Below, in pieces: positions 1 to 7,600 of a DNA stretch of 7,641 bases (the stretch's first letter is position 1; the number at the start of each line of letters is the position of its first letter). A program made the position numbers and the translations under genes. The notes under the pieces were generated by a model. That model had not been told where the DNA came from. It saw only the letters and a program-made list of their open reading frames with translations, and did not search any database. Origin of the DNA: Paludibacteraceae bacterium. GTDB taxonomy: Bacteria > Bacteroidota > Bacteroidia > Bacteroidales > Paludibacteraceae. Where the stretch lies: the NCBI GenBank assembly GCA_947445425.1, contig CANFFA010000097.1, positions 1-7,641 on the forward strand, given 5' to 3'.

Positions 1-445
1 AACGAAGTTTAGAAGCAGAGACATGGCAACGAAAACAATCTGCTGCAGCATGCCTTCCAATCAAAGGGAAACCACTCTGTTTGTGGATGGTATTAATTTT
101 AGGAACTATCCAAGAATTTGAATTGTGACAACGTGCGCAATCTCTACCCACGGTAGATTGGTGAACATCTTTATGACATTCAGCACATTCTGATTTCGCT
201 TTACTAAAATCTAAATTGGTGTGACACTGACGACAACCTACAGACTTGTGTTGCCCTTCTAAAGGGAAATTGGTCTTTTTGTGATTGAATTGATCTGTTT
301 TAATTTTAGTCCAATTTTCGGTCACGTGACAAACCGCACATTCCAATGTCAATTTATCCCCGTGTGTCGACTTCACATCACTCGTTTGTGCATGAGTCAT
401 CACAACCGAACAGAGAAATAAAATTAAAAAAGTGATTTTATGCAT
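1..445 (-). CDS. Secreted multihaem cytochrome c (triheme-repeat type), 3' end outside window
   Basis: The ATG at 445 opens a frame that runs off the left edge; 148 residues are visible. Residues 1-20 form a signal peptide (charged start, hydrophobic core FLILFLCSVV, cleavage expected after THA before Q20), so the product is exported. Five CXXCH covalent-haem motifs are seen, with first Cys at residues 36, 71, 87, 103 and 137. Non-motif histidines in FNH (53-55), GQH (64-66), CHKDVH (90-95) and GRH (130-132) fit sixth haem ligands, suggesting bis-His haems. The spacing and surrounding motifs match the repeat of the cytochrome encoded immediately upstream, so the two are paralogues. The 89-bp gap between them shows no promoter, which favours cotranscription. 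A likely role is periplasmic electron transfer; partner and acceptor are unknown. Total length and haem number cannot be judged. Cys12 in the signal peptide does not sit in a lipobox. Confidence 0.93.
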   Translation of the reverse strand, partial: MHKITFLILFLCSVVMTHAQTSDVKSTHGDKLTLECAVCHVTENWTKIKTDQFNHKKTNFPLEGQHKSVGCRQCHTNLDFSKAKSECAECHKDVHQSTVGRDCARCHNSNSWIVPKINTIHKQSGFPLIGRHAAADCFRCHVSASKLR

Positions 446-534
446 AATTTCACCAATGTGTATGATTACTGTTGAACAGAATAATATAATCTAAGCCAGG
501 AAAGGCAATTATTTACGTAGACCGATAATACTAA

Positions 535-2127
535 TTATTTGTGACAAGTTTTACAGGCAATGTCCTCAAATTTATAACGAACATACTTCCCTTTTGTATC
601 CGTAACCACTTTATGACATTCATCACAAGTCACTTTTTCATGACCCCCATCAAGTTTAAATCGAGAACTATTGTGTTCAAAAATAGACTTCTTCCAGTTA
701 TCAGTAGCATGGCATTTTGCACAATCTGTTTTACCATCTACCATAAATTGCCCTACGTGTACATCTTTGTGACAACTAGCGCAGTCGTGTGACAAACCTT
801 CGAAACGTTGCGTACGGATACCATTTGCATTACGACCGAAGTGACAGGCTGAACAGGCTAATTTAGCATGCGCTCCATCCATGGTAAAATTCTTTTCACT
901 GTGGTCGAAGCCTGTTCCTTTCCAGTTTTTCAAACCATGACAAATGGTGCAATTCTCTTTCGGTAAAAACTTTTCTTCAATAAAGCCCTTGTGTATATTT
1001 TTATGACATTCAACACATTGTGTTCCTATATTTTTAAATTTAAATTCTTTTTGCTTTTTATGACAAGCCAGGCAGGAAGTGGCTACGTGCGCCTCCTTTA
1101 AGGGGAATTTGGTAGCATTGTGCTTAACAATGGTAAAAGTACTAGGTGAAAAACCAGCGTTGGTATGACAAGTATTACAATCTGGATTTACACCATTGAC
1201 CGCAAACTCTTTTTTATGAAAATCGGCATGACAATTTTGACATTGGTCATGTTTGATTGGATCTGTCAAATTCTTTTTATGACAGATTTTACATTCAACC
1301 ATTTTATGTTTCCCAATCAGCTTAAAATCAGTTTTATCATGATCAAAAGCCTTCATATTTTTATTAAAATGGAAGGATTCCTCACTGTGACATTGCTTAC
1401 AGTTTTGACCAAATTTATTTTCATGTACATCTTTGTGACAAGCAGTACAATTATCAAACTGAATTCCTGTGAACTTTTGAGTTTTTTTTCCATTCACAAT
1501 TTCAATTTTGTGACAATCAACGCAAGCAACAGTAAGGTGTTTCCCAATCAATGGATATTTGGTGGTACTGTGATCAAAACCGGTTGCTTTTTTAAATGAG
1601 TCAAAGTTATGACAGCTAGCACAATCAGAAGAAAGTTTACCTTGGTGGTAATCGGCATGACAATTCAAGCACTCGGATTTAAGTCCTAGATAGGTATTGG
1701 CTCTTTTTTTGAGTACAGGATCTTTAATAAAGGCGGGTTTGTGGCAAGCTTTACAATCCTTTTTGGCATGAACTCCTTTTAATTCAAAACCAGTTTTAGC
1801 ATGGTTAAAAGCTTTTTTATCAAAGCGGGTAATTATAAACTCTGCACCATGGTGCTCGTTGTGGCACACAGCACATTCTTTACTCTTTACAAGAGCAGAG
1901 GCATGATAACCATTTTTAGAGGCTATATTGGCTTGAATTTCTTTGTGGCATCCCAAACAATTGGCTTTAGTGGAACGATCACCCACAGCATGACACTTGG
2001 TACAATTACTAGGTCCTTCAAGAAAAGCATGTGCTTTACTGAGTGAACCTGGTGAAATTTGACCATGCGTAAAGGATACAGATAGTACTAATGTAAAAAA
2101 TAATAGCAGAAGTATTTTTTGTCTCAT
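535..2127 (-). CDS. Secreted 20-haem cytochrome c built of triheme repeats
   Basis: The 530-residue product starts at an ATG followed directly by a signal peptide (residues 1-22, core ILLLLFFTLVLSVSF, cleavage expected after G22). Twenty CXXCH motifs have first Cys at 42, 57, 85, 125, 153, 169, 202, 227, 243, 279, 296, 317, 352, 371, 393, 425, 449, 469, 501 and 525, about one haem per 25 mature residues. There is no transmembrane segment after the signal. The protein is a tandem array of roughly 75-residue units, each with three CXXCH plus extra His in F-D-H, G-x-H and CHK-x-x-H contexts, as expected for bis-His c-type haems. Known relatives in concept are triheme cytochrome c7 and its polymeric forms; no non-haem catalytic domain is seen, so electron conduction or storage in the periplasm is more likely than catalysis. 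It lies 127 bp after the FAD/Fe-S oxidoreductase gene and before a paralogous cytochrome. The exact electron partner is inferred only from context. Confidence 0.95.
   Translation of the reverse strand: MRQKILLLLFFTLVLSVSFTHGQISPGSLSKAHAFLEGPSNCTKCHAVGDRSTKANCLGCHKEIQANIASKNGYHASALVKSKECAVCHNEHHGAEFIITRFDKKAFNHAKTGFELKGVHAKKDCKACHKPAFIKDPVLKKRANTYLGLKSECLNCHADYHQGKLSSDCASCHNFDSFKKATGFDHSTTKYPLIGKHLTVACVDCHKIEIVNGKKTQKFTGIQFDNCTACHKDVHENKFGQNCKQCHSEESFHFNKNMKAFDHDKTDFKLIGKHKMVECKICHKKNLTDPIKHDQCQNCHADFHKKEFAVNGVNPDCNTCHTNAGFSPSTFTIVKHNATKFPLKEAHVATSCLACHKKQKEFKFKNIGTQCVECHKNIHKGFIEEKFLPKENCTICHGLKNWKGTGFDHSEKNFTMDGAHAKLACSACHFGRNANGIRTQRFEGLSHDCASCHKDVHVGQFMVDGKTDCAKCHATDNWKKSIFEHNSSRFKLDGGHEKVTCDECHKVVTDTKGKYVRYKFEDIACKTCHK
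538..1809 (-). repeat. Tandem triheme protein repeats within the 20-haem cytochrome
   Basis: Anchor motifs F-[DNE]-H (or V-K-H) occur at residues 107, 184, 261, 334, 407 and 483, a period of 73-77 residues. Each is followed by G/E-x-H, then CXXCH (haem a), CXXCH-K-x-x-H (haem b) and CXXCH (haem c, usually followed by an aromatic four or five residues on). Five units are complete; the sixth ends after haem b at the C terminus. A more divergent triheme unit (Cys42, 57, 85) precedes the array. The repeats are clear in protein but diverged in DNA, so this is an old duplication series. Confidence 0.88.
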
Positions 2128-2254
2128 GCAGAATATCTAATTGATTTATTATTGAAAGAGAAAATCCAATGAAAATGATAGCTAAATAGAAAACTCTAAA
2201 GACAAATTCATTGTGAATAGAATCTACAAGTATTGATTTGCAAGTAAACTCAAA

Positions 2255-3598
2255 CTAAACATCATATTTCAACACCAAGTTTCCATGGGTAGTCTTTACA
2301 TCCACACCCATTTTTTTTAGAAATTGAGAAGGTAGCTCACCACCGACAAAAACATAAACCAAATCGTTTTCAAGTTCTATTTCAGGAGCATTGTCAATAT
2401 GATTGTGCTTATACACAACTTTATCTGGTGCTATTGATAGTACATTCGTTTGACACAAAACCTCAATCATCTTATTATCAATGGCTTCGTTTAATTTATC
2501 AGAAAGCTTTTTATTGATCCGACCAAACATTTCACCACGATATGAAATTTTCACTTTGTTTTTTTCTGCCAATAGTAGCGCTGCTTCTACAGCAGTACCA
2601 CCACCACCTACAACGAGTATATTTTTGTCAAAAATTTCTTCAGAATCCAACAAACGATAAGCGACTTTTTCAGTATTCTCACCTGGGACATTTAGCTTAC
2701 GAGGCGAACCGCCACGACCTATTGCCAACAAGATTTTACGAGCAGAATACTTTTCCTCCTTTGATGTTTCCACCTGAAATACATTTCGTTCAGAAACGAT
2801 ACTTTTAACAATGGTATTTTCTTTGATAGAAATTTTCTGTTTTGTCAAAACAGTATTCCAAAGATTCAGTAGTTCTTGCTTTGAAGTTAAAACATACTTC
2901 ACCTTACCGTAGAGCGGGAGATCTATGGGGGAGGTCATCACTATTTTGGCACGTGGATAAGTAAAAACAGCTCCCCCTAAAGTATTTTGTTCTAAAACTA
3001 AAAAATTCAATTTAAGTTTCTTGGCTTGTAAAGCAGCCGCAATTCCTGCAGGTCCTGCACCCACAATTATTAAGTCATAATCTGCTTTCAAATCTTTATT
3101 GATGGTCTCAGCCAAATTCTCCACTGCTTCACTACCCTGCGTTACAGCATTACGAATGAGTCCCATCCCCCCTAATTCGCCTGCAATAAATATCCCAGGA
3201 ACATTGGTTTCGAAATTATGACTGATCTGTGGAAGATCAACCCCACGTTTTTCTGTACCAATCCACAAAGAGATTGCTCCAACAGGACAAGCCCACAAAC
3301 AGGCACCATGTCCAATGCAATGGGTAGCATTGATTATAGTGGCTTTACCATCACGAATACCCAGAATATCATCCTCAGGACAAGCTTTAATACAAGAACC
3401 ACTGTCAATACAGCGATTTAAATCAACCCTGGGATGCATAGATACGGGCTCATGAATACCGGCTTCTTTGGCTTTCTGAATTTTCTCATCAACAATTCCA
3501 GAATCCTTTCTATGCTTTGTTAAATATAAATAAAGAACAAGCAGTGCAGTAATCGCAGCAAACAAATAAACTAAAATTTCGATAAGCAAATCACTCAT
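2255..3598 (-). CDS. Membrane-anchored ferredoxin-like/FAD/NAD(P) oxidoreductase, circularly permuted
   Basis: The ATG at 3598 gives 447 residues; a TTG two codons upstream is possible but less likely. Residues 4-27 form one transmembrane helix with acidic residues before and KHRK after it, placing the rest in the cytoplasm. Residues 63-105 are a ferredoxin-like domain with two CX5CX3CP motifs (C63/C69/C73 and C94/C100/C104). The second Cys of each classical motif is replaced, by S66 and H97. Residues 133-162 (VPGIFIAGE, then GLIRNAVTQG) resemble the C-terminal FAD-binding segment of thioredoxin-reductase-like enzymes, yet precede the FAD Rossmann motif GAGPAG (180-185). The pyridine-nucleotide motif GGGGTA is at 331-336, with YRGEMFGR (353-360) weakly favouring NADPH. 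No CxxC redox disulfide precedes it, so it is not a thioredoxin reductase. Likely role: exchange of electrons between NAD(P)H and the neighbouring b-type cytochrome. Substrate and direction are inferred. Confidence 0.88.
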   Translation of the reverse strand: MSDLLIEILVYLFAAITALLVLYLYLTKHRKDSGIVDEKIQKAKEAGIHEPVSMHPRVDLNRCIDSGSCIKACPEDDILGIRDGKATIINATHCIGHGACLWACPVGAISLWIGTEKRGVDLPQISHNFETNVPGIFIAGELGGMGLIRNAVTQGSEAVENLAETINKDLKADYDLIIVGAGPAGIAAALQAKKLKLNFLVLEQNTLGGAVFTYPRAKIVMTSPIDLPLYGKVKYVLTSKQELLNLWNTVLTKQKISIKENTIVKSIVSERNVFQVETSKEEKYSARKILLAIGRGGSPRKLNVPGENTEKVAYRLLDSEEIFDKNILVVGGGGTAVEAALLLAEKNKVKISYRGEMFGRINKKLSDKLNEAIDNKMIEVLCQTNVLSIAPDKVVYKHNHIDNAPEIELENDLVYVFVGGELPSQFLKKMGVDVKTTHGNLVLKYDV

Positions 3599-3658
3599 AA
3601 ACAATTCATTCTTAATATTACAAAAGCCTATTTGATAAATTCATCTAAATTGAGCTAA

Positions 3659-4450
3659 CTATTTAAAAAAGCCTGTATATCCAAAATAAAGTGCGACGCC
3701 AATATGAATAATGGTTATCACTAACATTACAATTGAAAACGGCAAGTGAATGACATGCCATTTTTTAAAGAGATTACGCATAGAATTTAAACGATTAATC
3801 CTTCTTGCAAAATGTCTTTCCTTGTTGATGAGTTGATTTATTTTTTTTATTTCATCTTTTGAAATATTAATTGCTTTCAATTGTTTTCCTATTTTGGAAA
3901 TTTTCAAACTTTCCAACTGATTGATGTCCAATTTGTATTTTGTCATCAATTCTGCTTCAAATGAAGCTCTAAGATCCTGCACTTCCTTTAAACTCAATTC
4001 ACGACCATCGATGGTTCTTGGAATTTGAACATAAATGTAACGTCCAACAAATCCACTGAGCCAGACCATGGCCATACTCCAAAACGCAACCGATACGATT
4101 CCACCAAATTTGAATGTTGTATGAAACAATACCAAGACAGAACCCAAAGTACAAAGAAAAATATGGAACTCTAACCAATACTTCATTGTACCGATGCCGC
4201 GAAATATCTTCAGGCGTTTTCTAGCCATATAAATAACTACAGCAAATAAAATAAAGGCAGTACCCACAATACCCAACCAGTGTCCAATCGAGCCACTCGG
4301 TTTCAACTCGTTATACATTGGATCATAATACCGATCTACAATTGGTAAGCTATAATAGCGAAAGCCCAGATAGCCATAGTAAATCAAGGTTAATATAATA
4401 ATTAAAAGATAAAGAGCGAGTGAAAACTTGTGTAGTAATTTTTTATTCAT
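3659..4450 (-). CDS. Putative di-haem b-type membrane cytochrome
   Basis: The 263-residue protein starts at the ATG at 4450. Hydrophobic helices lie at about residues 9-31, 57-76, 91-113, 118-141 and 233-257. Basic stretches (NKK, RKRLKIFR at 77-84, and the 145-231 loop) put the N terminus and the long charged, helix-rich loop in the cytoplasm. Helix 3 carries H96 and H110 and helix 5 carries H235 and H249: two His-x13-His pairs, the spacing used in ferric reductase/NOX and bc-type cytochromes to hold two stacked haems b. With this topology H96/H235 would be near the cytoplasmic side and H110/H249 nearer the periplasm. GHWLG (56-60) and GRYIY (136-140) are other likely conserved points. No FAD or NAD domain is fused; the next gene, 60 bp downstream, supplies one. 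I infer that it carries electrons across the membrane to the multihaem cytochromes encoded further along; quinone involvement is possible. The family was not identified by name. Confidence 0.78.
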   Translation of the reverse strand: MNKKLLHKFSLALYLLIIILTLIYYGYLGFRYYSLPIVDRYYDPMYNELKPSGSIGHWLGIVGTAFILFAVVIYMARKRLKIFRGIGTMKYWLEFHIFLCTLGSVLVLFHTTFKFGGIVSVAFWSMAMVWLSGFVGRYIYVQIPRTIDGRELSLKEVQDLRASFEAELMTKYKLDINQLESLKISKIGKQLKAINISKDEIKKINQLINKERHFARRINRLNSMRNLFKKWHVIHLPFSIVMLVITIIHIGVALYFGYTGFFK

Positions 4451-4521
4451 AGGTCAATATAAAGTGCTAATTTTAGAATGTGACAATAATTTATTTTCAG
4501 ATATTCAAAATATCACAAAAC

Positions 4522-4553
4522 CAAAAGTAATTAAATAATTTTGAAATATTAAA
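4522..4553 (-). promoter_or_regulatory. Candidate Bacteroidota-type promoter for the cytochrome b gene
   Basis: On the minus strand TACTTTTG (4529-4522) matches the Bacteroidota -7 consensus TAnnTTTG exactly. A TTTA box (4553-4550) lies 20 bases upstream, against the -33 consensus TTTG (three of four bases). Transcription would begin near 4515 and leave a leader of roughly 65 bases before the ATG at 4450. I found no equally good match in the other intergenic gaps, which fits one transcript for the b-type cytochrome, oxidoreductase and two multihaem cytochromes. Chance occurrence in AT-rich DNA cannot be excluded. Confidence 0.4.
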
Positions 4554-4589
4554 TACATCCCCAAAATTTGTTCATGCCATTAACGTTTA

Positions 4590-4623
4590 TTGGTAGAGAC
4601 GCAATTCATTGCGTCTCTACCAA
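4590..4623. repeat. Near-perfect inverted repeat, 16-bp arms, possible dispersed palindrome or terminator
   Basis: Arms 4590-4605 (TTGGTAGAGACGCAAT) and 4608-4623 are exact reverse complements around a 2-base centre (TC). The repeat begins 8 bases beyond the CcsBA stop codon. The arms are more GC-rich than the flanks. No run of T follows on the minus strand, so a classic intrinsic terminator is not evident, although a strong transcript hairpin would form and could end or stabilise the upstream mRNA. From memory, palindromes with a GAGACGC..GCGTCTC core are dispersed in many cyanobacterial and Bacteroidota genomes; copy number here cannot be checked within this window, where it occurs once. 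Confidence 0.7.
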
Positions 4624-4630
4624 ACAAAAA

Positions 4631-7600
4631 TCATTTCTTTCGTTCTGCCCTAAATGCTAAAAACACGACGGCAATTACCACCAATATAACAATAAATAAT
4701 GAATTTGGAAGCGTTGGTGCTGTACCTTGACCATAGGAGTGCATACCCGACAGATAGTAATTCACACCTAGAAAGGTCATAATAATTGAACTAAATGCCA
4801 CCAATGCAGTTGTACTCAATACCAAAGGATTATTCAATTTAGGCATAAAACGCAAATGCAGCACCACTGCATACACCAATACGCTCACCAATGCCCAGGT
4901 TTCTTTTGCATCCCATCCCCAATAACGCCCCCATGATTCATTGGCCCAAACACCACCCAGAAAAGTCCCAACAGTTAATAGAAAGATACCAATAGTCAAA
5001 GCCAATTCAATGATATAACTAATTTCAAGAATGTTATCATTGAGGCGAACTCTATTTTTAGGAGTTTTTGCAATGATCAATATCAAATTCAAAAATCCTA
5101 AAATGGCACCCAGGGCCATAAAACCATAACTAGAACTAATCACGGCCACATGTACAATTAACCAATAAGATTTAAGTACAGGTACTAGGTTCGTAATTTC
5201 GGGATTCATCCAACTCATACCTGCCACTGACAATGCAAGGGCAGACAATAATGCAGTGGTTGCAAAAGCAAGAGGAGATTTACGCGAAAACAGCAAACCA
5301 GCCAAACTACTAGCCCAACCCACGAAAAGCATAATTTCATATCCATTGCTCCAAGGTGCATGGCCAGATATAGACCAACGCAATGCCATACCGGCAGTAT
5401 ACACTATAAATAAAAAACCAAGTGGATAAACTGTTTTGTCCAATAGTTTATCAAGTTTTGCATTATACTTAAATATATTGTAGAAGTGAAGTAATAAGAG
5501 TAGAAAGCCCAAGATACAGTAAGCAATAGCCAAATTGAAGAATATATTCCAATTGTTATATTTTATTTCTAGCTCGATTTTGGTTGCTGTAGGCAATTGT
5601 TCTCCTCCATTCTCCAATTGATATTTTTTAATCAAGTTAAGCTTCTCATTCGCAACAGCCCAATTTCCAGACTTTAATGCTTGACTAAGCGCTTCAAAAT
5701 AATTCTCTAACAACATTGCAGAATTATTCATTTCACAACTTGCATCAGCTGTCATTGCATCACCAGCTGTTCTGGTACAACTGCCCATGGGTGCATCTGC
5801 TTTCAATTCAGCATCTGCAGCTGTAGATTGCATCTCTTCCATACCTGCATGAGGGTTTGCATTATCTTTACTATCCCCGGCATGAAGCGCCGCCATTGCG
5901 GGATCCTCAGTGGATTCCATTTCTGAAGAACCTTTGGCTTTCATTTTTTCTTCAGCACTGGCAGGACAAGATTCACCCATAGCAGGAGGCATAGCCATAG
6001 CGGACATGTTCGCAGTAGACATTGACGATGACATAGTATTAGCAGCTTGCTGAACGGTCCATTTACCATGAACATCACCAGGAACAGGGAAAAATGCCAA
6101 CAATGCCCTCGAATAAATTTGAGTACAGATATTAAAACGTTCATCAACATTCAACAACTCTTTCTCATACTTATTACGAGCAGATTCTTCCTTTTGATAT
6201 GTTTTTTCTACTGAGCTTTGCAAGCGATAAACACCACCCTTGGTCATATCAAACAACTGATTATAGGATACATAACCATCAACAGCATTTAATTCCTTTT
6301 CTAATTCAGGATGACCCACCTTGATAATGGGTTCATTTTTCCAAAGTCCTGCATTTACAGACATCCCCAATAACACTTCCACACCAGATTGCGCTTTAAA
6401 GGTATTGTGCTTGTATATTTTTCGCAACACATCAGCTGCATAAGTACTTAATGGCTGTATTCTTCCCTCACCAGCATTTTGAACCAAAAGTCTATTTAAT
6501 TCGTGTAAATGTTGTTCTTTGTTTAGTTCTGAAGCCGCTATACTTGGCAGTGATAAAGTAAATAAGCTTGCTAGCATGATCACTTTAGCAGCTTTTCGCT
6601 TCGCTTGAATTTCACTGGTTAATTTCAACAAGCTCGTAAAACGACTATTCTTACTGAATAGCGTAACGACCATCCCAACTAGCATCAACAAATAGCCAAA
6701 ATAAGTTATGTTAGTACCCCAGAAATCATGATTCACGGAAAGCACAGTCCCTTGTTCATCAGGATCATAAGAGGATTGGAAAAAGCGATAACCACGATAA
6801 TTCAAGATATTGTTCATATAGATTCTAAAAGGTCTAACACTTTTCATTTCAGTATCTGTAAGTGTAATTTCACTTGCAAAAGATGAAGGACTCATCGAGC
6901 CTGCATACCTTTCCAATTCAAATTGTCTTAAAGTAATACTAAAAGGTAATTTTTCAGCCAACTGACCAAAATTTAGTCCTACGTTCACATCATTCAATTG
7001 ACAATTAACGGTTTCTCCCATGCCCTCTGGCGATTTGAATACATTAACTTGTTTGGTCAATTTACCGTCACTTACTTTGAGTACCAATGCATCACGGCCT
7101 TGGCTCATTGCTGCAGCTTTATCCAAATTCATTTCTCCAGGTATAAGTGTCTTGATGGCTTTAGGCATAAAACCTTTGATCATAAATACTAATTTATCAG
7201 CACGATAGATTGTATTCTCTGTAGCCAAACAATTTTCGCCTGGTGTAATCGCAATGGCATGCTCCTTATCAATCATTCCAGAGGCTAATGTTCCGGTTTT
7301 AGTAATGATGCGTCCAGATTTAAAATAAAGTTGATTATCAATCACTGAGAACAATATATCCGCTTTGTGTTTAAATTTTTCGAATGAAAAAGAGAAATCA
7401 CCTGCCTTTGCAATATCGTCACCAAACAAAATTAAATTAGCACTTTGATCAGCGCCACTCATCACAAAAATCGAAATGATGGGTTCTCCATTTTCATCTG
7501 GTATAACTGTTTCTTCAGCATTGGGTACAAAAAGTTGATTTTCAACGGTAATTTTCTTACCCCCAATTTCTAAGCTTTCAGTAAAATTATTTGGTTTTGA

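Noticed and set aside
410..412. Cys12 of the partial cytochrome as a lipoprotein cysteine
   Set aside because: The preceding residues (L-F-L) do not make a lipobox, and a normal signal peptidase I site (THA before Q) follows.
171..1020. Identical short DNA words (TTATGACATTCA at 171, 1001 and, nearly so, 611)
   Set aside because: They encode the recurring ECHK haem motif on the minus strand and are explained by the protein repeat; spacing and context exclude a CRISPR array.
541..2046. Several open frames on the plus strand opposite the 20-haem cytochrome
   Set aside because: They arise from the antisense of repeated Cys/His/Lys codons, overlap a strongly supported gene and show no recognisable protein features.
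2128..2254. Weak promoter-like TTTG and TACTTG boxes before the 20-haem cytochrome
   Set aside because: Spacing and the -7 box do not fit TAnnTTTG; AT-rich sequence gives such partial matches freely.
2542..3421. Plus-strand open frames opposite the FAD/Fe-S oxidoreductase
   Set aside because: Short, antisense to a gene with clear FAD and NAD(P) motifs, and without any domain signature.
2255..3598. Thioredoxin reductase or bacillithiol disulfide reductase assignment
   Set aside because: The redox CxxC of thioredoxin reductase is absent, and the membrane anchor, ferredoxin-like domain and permuted order do not fit either enzyme.
3602..3604. TTG start for the FAD/Fe-S oxidoreductase
   Set aside because: An ATG two codons later is the more usual start and leaves the transmembrane helix intact.
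5941..6150. A second minus-strand frame within CcsBA, across the Met-rich region
   Set aside because: It overlaps continuous CcsBA coding in another frame, and the Met-rich composition of the main frame makes shadow frames likely; there is no independent start context.
6998..7208. Plus-strand open frames opposite the ResB part of CcsBA
   Set aside because: Antisense shadows of a conserved domain, with no features of their own.
7463..7465. GTG as the start of the CcsBA gene
   Set aside because: The frame continues without a stop to the window edge, and a ResB-type protein needs N-terminal helices upstream of this point, so the true start lies outside.
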